Shown: piece after piece, positions 6,254 to 11,677 of the stretch
Layout of the letters: every line of letters starts with the position of its first letter
How positions within the stretch are numbered: position 1 is the stretch's first letter
Assembly (NCBI GenBank): GCA_900542615.1
Contig: UQOG01000057.1
Coordinates: 1 to 11,677, forward strand
DNA from: an uncultured Eubacteriales bacterium
Lineage (GTDB): Bacteria; Bacillota; Clostridia; Christensenellales; CAG-138
DNA length: 11,677 nt
Direction: 5' to 3'
Program-made: the position numbers and the translations under genes
Notes under the pieces: model-generated
Told to the model about the DNA's origin: nothing
What the model saw: the letters and a program-made list of their open reading frames with translations, nothing else
Database searches by the model: none

Positions 6254-6269
6254 AGCGGCGGCGGGAATG

Positions 6270-7196
6270 TTAACAAATAGTTTGACTTCTATCTCGATAT
6301 TCCTTTGGGGAGCAATTGAGCTGCCGGCGGAACACCTTGCTAAAATAGCTGGGGCTGTTGAACCCCGCCCGCTCGGCCACGGTGGTAACGGGCAGATCCG
6401 TCTCCTCCAGCATCACCGCCGCGGCGCAGATCCGGTAGTTTACCACATAAGCCACCGGCGCCATGCCGATGGTCTTTTCAAAGCAGCGGCAGCACTCCCG
6501 CTCGCTGATGTTGGCGGCGGCGGCGATATCCGGCAGGGTGATATGCTCGGAATAGTGGGCGTGGATATAATCCAGCATGGCCTTCAGGCGGGCGGCCTGG
6601 CCGGAATCGCCCCCCCGATAGAAGATGAGGTCGTCCTGCAAATTTTCCACCAGCCTTCTCCAAAGCCGGGATAGGGCGTCCCGGACCCGAAATTCAAACC
6701 CGAATCCCCCTGCCTCGCAGGCATGGAAGGCCTCCTGAAAATGCTCTAAGCACACCGCTTGCCAAGGTACCATGGGGGAAAACACGATAAAGCGCAGGGC
6801 GGCGCAATTGAGCACCGGCAGCACATACCGCTGGTGGATGACCCCCTCGGGCCGGCCGCCGATCAAGGCGGGATGGAACACCATGGAGCGGAAGCGGCAA
6901 AGTGTGCGGGGGGCTTGGCGGATGCTATGCATGGCGTTGGTATTGAGCAGGATGCATTCGCCGCTATTGAGCACCACGGATCCCGTATCCAGCTGCACCC
7001 GAGCCTTCCCCTCCGTGACCAAAAAGAGCTCCAGCTCCTCGTGCCAGTGCCAAGGGATCTGGCCTGTAAAATAATCTTTTACAGCCCCATCGTAACAGGC
7101 GCAGGGGAAAAGCGGCGTGCCGTGGGCGTCTAGCTCTTTCAGGTCTGCCGCGGTGCGGACACGAAATTTATATTTTGGATGCATTTTCGCCGGCAT
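6270..7196 (-). CDS. AraC-family transcriptional regulator with cupin sensor
   Basis: Predicted one-component regulator of 308 aa. The N-terminal half is a cupin-like ligand-binding domain with HWHEELELFLVTEGKARV (about 50-67). The C-terminal half is a double helix-turn-helix of the AraC/XylS type, with helices around 219-241 (ITLPDIAAAANISE) and 268-292 (LPVTTVAERAGFNSPSYFSK), followed by the typical SPKEYR ending (296-301). The open frame runs far upstream, but GGAGGTG (7201-7207), placed 4 nt before ATG 7196, fixes this start. The regulator diverges from the gene for a 78-residue protein, an arrangement often seen when the regulator controls its neighbour. The LCP operon follows on the same strand with its own promoter. 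The inducer is unknown; relatives of this type often sense sugars. Confidence 0.92.
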   Translation of the reverse strand: MPAKMHPKYKFRVRTAADLKELDAHGTPLFPCACYDGAVKDYFTGQIPWHWHEELELFLVTEGKARVQLDTGSVVLNSGECILLNTNAMHSIRQAPRTLCRFRSMVFHPALIGGRPEGVIHQRYVLPVLNCAALRFIVFSPMVPWQAVCLEHFQEAFHACEAGGFGFEFRVRDALSRLWRRLVENLQDDLIFYRGGDSGQAARLKAMLDYIHAHYSEHITLPDIAAAANISERECCRCFEKTIGMAPVAYVVNYRICAAAVMLEETDLPVTTVAERAGFNSPSYFSKVFRRQLNCSPKEYRDRSQTIC

Positions 7197-7328
7197 ATCG
7201 CACCTCCATGGGAAAATTTTGTCCAAATTGTTATAGTAATAGGCGACATACTTATGGCAGGCCACCTCTTTGCACAGTATAATTTTACCAGAACCAAGAA
7301 ATGAAAACAAGAAAAGGAGGATAACGCC
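7197..7328. promoter_or_regulatory. Divergent control region, araC-like gene / 78-aa gene
   Basis: This AT-rich gap contains a perfect TATAAT (7278-7283) on the plus strand, 45 bp before the 78-residue gene, without a good -35 box. That would suit a promoter needing an activator. On the minus strand, TATAAC (7230-7235) is a possible -10 for the regulator gene. I see no clear operator repeat. Confidence 0.4.
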
Positions 7329-7565
7329 ATGATGACGCTTCTCAACATCAACAATACTGATCGGTTCTTTTCTATCGTGGACGGATGTGCCGGCCCTGTC
7401 ACGGTGCAGTCCTCGGACGGCCGCAAGGAAGACCTGCGGCACAACACCCTGCTCCGGGATCTCTTGACCAGCAGCGGTGACGGCAGCATTGCCAAGATCG
7501 ACCTGGATTGCACAGACGCCGGCGACGCATCCCGCATGTTCAAGTACATGCTGGAGGGAGCCTGA
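7329..7565 (+). CDS. Small acidic protein of unknown function, 78 aa
   Basis: A short but convincing gene: AAGGAGG ends 8 nt before ATG 7329, and a terminator follows. The protein begins MMTLLNINNTDRFF and contains VDGCAGPVTV, DGRKEDL and a C-terminal MFKYMLEG. It has no membrane span or signal peptide and should be cytoplasmic. From memory, its layout (an N-terminal N-x-x-FF-x-x-VD-x-C-x-G pattern, a central basic/polar stretch, an acidic D-x-x-D segment and a final M-x-x-FM-x-G-like end) resembles a family of about 77-residue clostridial proteins sometimes labelled 'polya polymerase', a name without functional support. Its only clue is the divergent AraC-family regulator. Confidence 0.75.
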   Translation: MMTLLNINNTDRFFSIVDGCAGPVTVQSSDGRKEDLRHNTLLRDLLTSSGDGSIAKIDLDCTDAGDASRMFKYMLEGA

Positions 7566-7576
7566 TCGGCAGTCTG

Positions 7577-7595
7577 CCAGCCCCAAGAGGGCTGG
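7577..7595 (+). other. Hairpin just after the 78-aa gene
   Basis: CCAGCCC (7577-7583) and GGGCTGG (7589-7595) form a perfect 7-bp stem with a CAAGA loop, 11 nt after the stop codon. No T-run follows, so it is probably a 3'-end stability element upstream of the terminator at 7627-7653. Confidence 0.45.
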
Positions 7596-7626
7596 ACACA
7601 CTTTCTCACCTTTCACGAAAGACACC

Positions 7627-7653
7627 GGGCGGCGACATGCCGCCCATTTTTTA
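7627..7653 (+). terminator. Intrinsic terminator of the 78-aa gene
   Basis: GGGCGGC (7627-7633) and GCCGCCC (7639-7645) form a perfect 7-bp stem with a 5-nt loop, followed by A and six T. Its T-run overlaps the stop codon of the convergent mutY gene. On the minus strand no T-run follows the stem, so it does not obviously terminate mutY. Confidence 0.85.
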
Positions 7654-8727
7654 TTGCTCCAGGGCAGGCAGAAACTGCCGAAAGGCGGTGGGCAGGGCAT
7701 AGCTGCCCGTGAGCTCCTGGGGCAGGACCCAGCAAAAAGCGGGAGCCGCCTCTGCGCAGGGGATCACATAGCCGGTCATATCCCATTCCAGGTGGGTGAA
7801 AATATGGGTGCGGTGCAGGACCTGCTCCGGCCCGATGGGGGACAGGCCCCAGGCCGCCGCCTGCTCCAGGGCCTCCTGGGTGGAGAGGCGGCCGGGTACG
7901 TTTGGAAATTCCCACAGCCCTGCCAGCAATCCCTGTCCAGGCCGCCGCCTTATGGCGATGCGGCCCTCCCACCGGAGCAGGAACAGGGTATGGGCCTCCT
8001 GTTTCCTGGGGCGCTTGGGGGTACGCAGGGGTAGGGCCTCCGGCGCGCCGGCCATCCGCCCCTGGCATAATTCCCGGCAGGGGCAGGCGTCGCACCGGGG
8101 CTTCCCGCCCGGCGGGCAAAGGGTAGCCCCCAGCTCCATAAGGGCCTGGGTGAAGTCCCCACATTGCCCCGGCGGATATACGGCTTCCAGGGCCGCCGCC
8201 ACCGCCCGCTTCATGGGGGGCGTGTCCATGGGTTGCCGGATATGGCAAAGCCGGGCGATCACCCGCAACACGTTGCCATCCACCGCCGCCACGGGCATTT
8301 CAAAGCAGATGGACCCGATGGCCCCCGCCGTATAATCCCCAATGCCCGGAAGGCTGCGAATCGCTTTGTATTCCCTGGGAAATACCCCGTCGAATTCCTT
8401 CTGGATCCGCTGGGCGGCCCGCTGCAAATTCCGCGCCCGGCTGTAATAGCCCAGCCCTTCCCACAGCTTAAGCAGGGCCCCTTCCTCCGCCTCCGCCAGG
8501 GCGGCGATGGTGGGCAGGGCCTCCAAAAAGCGCAGGTAATAGCCCCGCACAGCCTCCACCCGGGTCTGTTGAAGCATGATCTCGCTGAGCCATACGTGAT
8601 AGGGCTCCCGGTCCGCCCGCCAGGGCAGGGCCCGGGCGTTTTGTTGATACCAGGGCAGCAGCGCCCCGGGCAGCCGCTCCAGGCCCGAAAAGGCCGGCGG
8701 CTGAAAAGATCCTCGTTTTTGTTCCAT
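7651..8727 (-). CDS. mutY: Adenine DNA glycosylase MutY
   Basis: Base-excision repair enzyme that removes adenine paired with 8-oxoguanine. The 358-aa product carries the catalytic glutamate in VWLSEIMLQQT (Glu49), the helix-hairpin-helix LPGIGDYTAGAIGS (126-139) and the catalytic aspartate in AVDGNVLRV (Asp150). A four-cysteine iron-sulfur site follows (Cys204, 212, 215, 221). A C-terminal MutT-like domain (about 246-358) that reads 8-oxoguanine includes HIFTHLEW (308-315). The spacing C-x7-C-x2-C-x5-C has one residue more in the first gap than E. coli MutY, and Cys217 is extra. The start is uncertain: ATG 8727 fits the family, while an in-frame ATG 8745 adds six residues; neither has a strong ribosome binding site. 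It lies downstream of sigG beyond a strong terminator. Confidence 0.95.
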   Translation of the reverse strand: MEQKRGSFQPPAFSGLERLPGALLPWYQQNARALPWRADREPYHVWLSEIMLQQTRVEAVRGYYLRFLEALPTIAALAEAEEGALLKLWEGLGYYSRARNLQRAAQRIQKEFDGVFPREYKAIRSLPGIGDYTAGAIGSICFEMPVAAVDGNVLRVIARLCHIRQPMDTPPMKRAVAAALEAVYPPGQCGDFTQALMELGATLCPPGGKPRCDACPCRELCQGRMAGAPEALPLRTPKRPRKQEAHTLFLLRWEGRIAIRRRPGQGLLAGLWEFPNVPGRLSTQEALEQAAAWGLSPIGPEQVLHRTHIFTHLEWDMTGYVIPCAEAAPAFCWVLPQELTGSYALPTAFRQFLPALEQ

Positions 8728-8790
8728 GGCCCCATGATACACCATCCGGGCCCCCAGGGTAAAGCCCCCGGGGGGCGCCGGCTGCAAGCA

Positions 8791-8830
8791 CAATCCAAAA
8801 GGCGGCCTGCCCGGCCGCCTTTTTGGATTG
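8791..8830. terminator. Bidirectional terminator between sigG and mutY
   Basis: A 17-nt arm (8791-8807, CAATCCAAAAGGCGGCC) is nearly perfectly mirrored at 8813-8830, with one extra T, around a TGCCC loop. T-runs flank the GC stem on both strands. It lies 18 nt past the sigG stop codon and should end the sigG transcript. Confidence 0.88.
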
Positions 8831-8848
8831 CGCGATTGCAATCGGCTG

Positions 8849-9622
8849 CTATACATATTTTCGCATGTGCTTAAGGGCGCTTTTTTCCAGGCGGGATACC
8901 TGGGCCTGGCTGATGCCGATCTCCTCCGCCACCTCCATCTGGGTGCGGCCCTTGAAAAACCGAAGCTGTAGGATCCGGCGCTCCCGATCGGTGAGCTTTT
9001 CCATGCCCCGTTCCAGGGCCACATGGGTCAGCCAGTCGTCGTCGCAGGTACCCTCGTCCTTTACCTGGTCCATCACATAGATGGCGTCCCCGTCGTCGTG
9101 GTAGATGGGCTCGAACAGGGAGACTGGGTCCTGGATGGCGTCCAGGGCAAAGGCGATCTCCTCCTCCTTGACCTCCATGGCCTTGGCGATGTCGCTGATA
9201 TGGGGCTCCCGGCCCATCTCCTCCAGAAGCTTGGAGCGGGTTTGCAGGGCCCGGTAGGCGGTATCCCGGATGGAACGGGAGACCCGCAGGGCATTGTTGT
9301 CCCTTAGATGCCGCCGCACTTCCCCGATGATCATGGGGACCGCATAGGTGGAGAAACGCACCTCATGCTTCAGGTCAAAGTTATCGATGGCCTTGATCAA
9401 GCCAATACACCCCACCTGAAAGAGATCGTCCATCTGCTCCCCCCGTCCGGAAAACCGCTGGATTACGCTGAGCACCAGCCGTAGGTTCTCCCGGATAAAG
9501 GTCTCCCGGGCCTCCAAGTCGCCGTCCTGAATTTTCAAAAGCAATTCCCGGCTGCGCTTTTGGGTCATCATGGGCAACTTGGCGGTATCCAGTCCGCAGA
9601 TCTCCACCTTGTTCAGCGCCAT
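8849..9622 (-). CDS. sigG: Forespore sporulation sigma factor SigG
   Basis: RNA polymerase sigma factor for late forespore genes during endospore formation. The 257-aa protein (B. subtilis SigG is 260) starts with MALNKVEICG, the SigG signature, and has LDTAKLP (11-17). Region 2 contains NLRLVLSVIQRF (46-57), DDLFQVGCIGLIKAIDNFD (65-83) and FSTYAVPMIIGE (90-101). The SigF/SigG-type segment FALDAIQDPVSLFEPIY is at 158-174, and region 4.2 has the helix-turn-helix RTQMEVAEEIGISQAQVSRL (226-245). ATG 9622 is preceded at 8 nt by a G-rich ribosome binding site (9631-9638); the frame reaches a TTG at 9643, but that TTG abuts the binding site. In many Firmicutes sigG adjoins spoIIGA-sigE, which are absent here. 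A candidate SigG-type promoter precedes it. Confidence 0.96.
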   Translation of the reverse strand: MALNKVEICGLDTAKLPMMTQKRSRELLLKIQDGDLEARETFIRENLRLVLSVIQRFSGRGEQMDDLFQVGCIGLIKAIDNFDLKHEVRFSTYAVPMIIGEVRRHLRDNNALRVSRSIRDTAYRALQTRSKLLEEMGREPHISDIAKAMEVKEEEIAFALDAIQDPVSLFEPIYHDDGDAIYVMDQVKDEGTCDDDWLTHVALERGMEKLTDRERRILQLRFFKGRTQMEVAEEIGISQAQVSRLEKSALKHMRKYV

Positions 9623-9630
9623 AACCGCAT

Positions 9631-9638
9631 CCCCCCTC
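9631..9638 (-). promoter_or_regulatory. Ribosome binding site that decides the sigG start
   Basis: GAGGGGGG on the minus strand lies 8 nt before ATG 9622. The upstream in-frame TTG codons (9643, 9640) sit at or next to this site and so cannot be the start. The protein therefore begins MALNKVEICG, as in known SigG proteins. Confidence 0.75.
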
Positions 9639-9659
9639 AACAAACATTCCTTACGCCTT

Positions 9660-9689
9660 TAGCATTGCCGAAAGCGGCCCGGCCAATTC
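9660..9689 (-). promoter_or_regulatory. Candidate SigG/SigF-type promoter of sigG
   Basis: On the minus strand, GAATT (9685-9689) and AATGCTA (9660-9666) are separated by 18 bp. The published B. subtilis SigG consensus, as I recall it, is gHATr and CATnHTA with 17-18 bp between; here four of five and six of seven positions fit. Transcription would start about 30 nt before the start codon. This would let SigG drive its own gene, as is known in B. subtilis. Confidence 0.5.
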
Positions 9690-9756
9690 TGCGAAAAGAG
9701 TAAGCTTTTAGAAGGTGCGTTCCTTTCCCGGCGCGCCCGCCCAGCCCAACGCAATC

Positions 9757-9778
9757 AAAAAAGGCGGCAACCGCCGCC
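9757..9778 (-). terminator. Intrinsic terminator of the dual-peptidase gene
   Basis: On the minus strand GGCGGC (9773-9778) and GCCGCC (9763-9768) form a 6-bp stem with a GGTT loop, followed by six T (9757-9762). It lies about 37 nt past the stop codon of the large peptidase gene and separates it from sigG. Confidence 0.82.
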
Positions 9779-9815
9779 AAGATCAAGTACCATGAAAGCC
9801 AGGCGCAGCAGCCGC

Positions 9816-11603
9816 CTATTCCCTATCCAGCAGCCCGAGCCTGCCCCACCGGTTCCAATAGCTGCCGCCGCCGGCGTCCAGCCTGCGCTGCACCACCCCG
9901 TCGTCCCGGCCCTTGGCTTCCACCACCTGGCCGCCGCCGATGTACACCCCCACGTGGTAGTATTTCTCGCTGTTCTTGCGGAACACCAGATCCCCTGGAC
10001 GCAGGGCCGCCTCCAGGGCCGATACGCTGGCGGGGGTGTGGATCTCCCCGCACATGCCGGCCAGGTGGTTGCAGTTCCGCTTTGAGGGCACAAGCCCCAG
10101 GTCGTAGAAGTAGCGGGAGATCAGCCCCGAGCAATCGAAGCAGCGGTAGGTCGTTACGCCTTTGGCTTTCAGCTTTTTGATAAAGTCTATGCTGCGCTGG
10201 GCGTTGGCATGGCTATTGTCCATGCGGCGGATCTGGCTGTCCGTCAGGTTGTACTGGCCGTGGCCGCCCCAGACGTACACCTGGCCCACATGGCTCTTTA
10301 CAAAGTCCACCAGCCCCGCCGCCGTGGCCGCGGGCCGCGCCGTGGGTTCCTCGTCCAGGGCCGCCCAGGTTTTCGAGCCGCAGATGCCGTCCGCATCCAG
10401 GCCCGAATACGCCTGAAAGCTGCGCGCCGCCGCCTCCGTCTTTGGGCCGTAAATGCCGTCTACCGCCCCGCAGGGGAAGCCGTGGGCGGCAAGCCGGGTC
10501 TGGCAGAGGGATACGTCCTGATACCCGCCCTCGTCCCGCATATAGGGGGTTTTTAGCCGCAGGGTGCGGCGGATCACCGGCTCCTCCACGTCGGTGGGGG
10601 CCTCCGGGTCGGCGGCCTCCTCCCCAGGCTCTTCGTCCAACGCCGCCCAGGTTTTCGAGCCGCAGATGCCGTCCGCGTCCAAGCCCACGGCCCCCTGGAA
10701 GCTGCGCACCGCCGCCTCCGTCTTGGGGCCGTAGATGCCGTCCACCTTCCCGCAGGGGAACCCGTGAACGTCCAGCCGGGTCTGGCAAAGGCTTACGTCC
10801 GTGTAGCCATCCTCGTCCCGCATGTAGGGGCTAGCCATGCGCAGGGTGCGGCGGGCCTTGGCCGGCTCCGGCTGCTCCGCCTCCTGAGTCTCCACCTCCG
10901 GGGGCACCAGCACATAGGCCCCCAGGGCCAGGGCTTCGTCCCATTCCACCAGGGCGTCCCCGTTCATGCCCCAATTCTGGCCCCAGGAGTTGTGGATCAG
11001 GGCGTATTCCTTGCCGCCCAGCAATTTCCAGCCCTTGATCAACACCTGGTGATATCCCAGGCCCGGGCGGCTACAGGGCCATACCCCCCGGCTGTCCGGG
11101 TCCCATTGCTCCACCGCCAGGGTGGCGGACACGGGCAGGTATTCCCCTTTGGCAAGCTTCCGCTTGGCGGTGAGGGCGGCCTTGACCTGGCTCACGGTGG
11201 CAGCCCGGGCCCACACGCATCCGGCCACAGGCAGGGCGTCCGCCTGAAGGGTGGCCTTGTTCTGGTTGTACTGGGCGATGGCCTCCGGTACCTCGTATTC
11301 CTTGGGGTCGGCTTTCAGGCTGGCGTTGCCGGATTTCACCAGGAACCCCAGGGCCTGGCCCACCACCATGCCCTCACCCTGGTGGCTTCTGCCGCCGGCA
11401 TACAGGTAGTTCACCCCATATTCCCTGCCGTAGGCCAAATAATAAAGCCAGCGCATGGTTTGCGGGACGCATGTGCTGGCCTGCTGGTCATAGTGCTTGG
11501 GGATGGGGATCTCCCAGGCGTCCGGGTAGGCGGCCCGGGGGGTCTGGATGGTATAATCCCGCACGTCCGGGGGCGTGGGGATGGCGCCAAGTGGATGCTG
11601 CAT
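9816..11603 (-). CDS. C1 papain-like peptidase / PG-binding / NlpC-P60 fusion
   Basis: A 595-aa multidomain protein that probably cuts cell-wall or spore-wall peptidoglycan. Residues about 12-235 look like a C1 cysteine peptidase: Cys45 in DQQASTCVPQ, His185 in GYHQVLI and Asn205 in HNSWGQNWGMNG form the expected triad. Two 76-residue repeats (251-326 and 345-420, 64 of 76 identical) each contain a PG_binding_1-like unit with VDGIYGPKTEAA and SKTWAAL. An NlpC/P60 peptidase follows (about 428-595), with Cys491 in CFDCSGLISRY, His550 in YYHVGVYIG and the VVEAKG stretch (560-565). There is no signal peptide or membrane span, so export would need lysis, a holin or another route, as for phage endolysins. 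AGGAGG lies 6 nt before ATG 11603. No phage structural genes are visible nearby. The exact substrate and bond are unknown. Confidence 0.85.
   Translation of the reverse strand: MQHPLGAIPTPPDVRDYTIQTPRAAYPDAWEIPIPKHYDQQASTCVPQTMRWLYYLAYGREYGVNYLYAGGRSHQGEGMVVGQALGFLVKSGNASLKADPKEYEVPEAIAQYNQNKATLQADALPVAGCVWARAATVSQVKAALTAKRKLAKGEYLPVSATLAVEQWDPDSRGVWPCSRPGLGYHQVLIKGWKLLGGKEYALIHNSWGQNWGMNGDALVEWDEALALGAYVLVPPEVETQEAEQPEPAKARRTLRMASPYMRDEDGYTDVSLCQTRLDVHGFPCGKVDGIYGPKTEAAVRSFQGAVGLDADGICGSKTWAALDEEPGEEAADPEAPTDVEEPVIRRTLRLKTPYMRDEGGYQDVSLCQTRLAAHGFPCGAVDGIYGPKTEAAARSFQAYSGLDADGICGSKTWAALDEEPTARPAATAAGLVDFVKSHVGQVYVWGGHGQYNLTDSQIRRMDNSHANAQRSIDFIKKLKAKGVTTYRCFDCSGLISRYFYDLGLVPSKRNCNHLAGMCGEIHTPASVSALEAALRPGDLVFRKNSEKYYHVGVYIGGGQVVEAKGRDDGVVQRRLDAGGGSYWNRWGRLGLLDRE
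10344..10571 (-). repeat. Intragenic 228-bp repeat, second unit
   Basis: Encodes residues 345-420 of the dual-peptidase protein. It matches the unit at 10626-10853 in 64 of 76 residues, without gaps. It holds the second peptidoglycan-binding-like domain and an RRTLR...PYMRDE leader in front of it. Confidence 0.85.
10626..10853 (-). repeat. Intragenic 228-bp repeat, first unit
   Basis: Encodes residues 251-326 of the dual-peptidase protein. Together with the second unit it is a tandem duplication separated by an 18-residue acidic, Pro-rich linker. Long stretches, such as the end of each unit around GLDADGICGSKTWAALDEEP, are identical at the protein level. Confidence 0.85.
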
Positions 11604-11650
11604 ATGGTTCCTCCTTTTTTTGTGGTCGGTTGGGATTCCGTTGGCCGGGC

Positions 11651-11675
11651 GGGGGGGCGGCGGCGTTTTGCGGCC
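11651..11675 (-). repeat. 25-bp GC-rich motif, right copy at the window edge
   Basis: This is the inverted counterpart of 40-64 (24 of 25 bases). It lies about 50 bp upstream of the dual-peptidase gene and runs into the end of the window, so a longer element may continue beyond it. The 164-bp core itself is not present on the visible side. Confidence 0.5.
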
Positions 11676-11677
11676 TT

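Noticed and set aside
7197..7700. N-terminal extension of the AraC-family protein up to 7700
   Set aside because: The extension is antisense to the 78-residue gene and its control region, and a good ribosome binding site precedes ATG 7196.
8728..9024. N-terminal extension of MutY into the sigG 3' end
   Set aside because: It would cross the strong sigG terminator and lies outside the family's length and conserved N-terminus.
1..11677. CRISPR array, tRNA, rRNA, transposase or prophage structural genes
   Set aside because: No regularly spaced repeats, cloverleaf-like segments or matching protein motifs were seen in the window.

Overview
The window looks like chromosomal DNA from a GC-rich, endospore-forming member of the Clostridia, probably an Oscillospiraceae-like lineage. 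It encodes the forespore sigma factor SigG and Gram-positive envelope proteins (LytR-CpsA-Psr and NlpC/P60 families). It uses strong AGGAGG ribosome binding sites and compact intergenic regions with hairpin terminators. The lineage is inferred from protein style and base composition; there is no rRNA gene to confirm it.

Layout, left to right. Positions 1-263 hold a GC-rich hairpin and copy A of a 164-bp intergenic repeat. trpS (minus) follows with its own terminator and diverges from dnaX (plus); their two predicted promoters share overlapping -35 boxes at 1410-1416. dnaX is followed by a small flavodoxin-family gene and a terminator. Next comes copy B of the repeat, inverted relative to copy A and 95.7% identical. 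A minus-strand operon then runs from about 6250 down to 4113: an LCP cell-wall glycopolymer ligase, a YbaK/EbsC-type Cys-tRNA(Pro) deacylase and an unannotated 32-residue single-span membrane protein, ending in a terminator. An AraC-family regulator (minus) diverges from a 78-residue protein of unknown function (plus). mutY (minus) follows. Then come sigG (minus), with a candidate SigG-type promoter, and a 595-residue protein (minus) that joins a papain-like C1 peptidase, two peptidoglycan-binding repeats and an NlpC/P60 peptidase.

Most genes are housekeeping: translation (trpS, YbaK-like editing), replication (dnaX), repair (mutY), envelope assembly (LCP) and sporulation (sigG). They do not form one pathway. 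I see no phage structural gene, transposase, CRISPR array, tRNA or rRNA. The least explained elements are the 164-bp inverted repeat pair with sharp ends, the dual-peptidase protein, the 32- and 78-residue small proteins, and the shared trpS/dnaX promoter.
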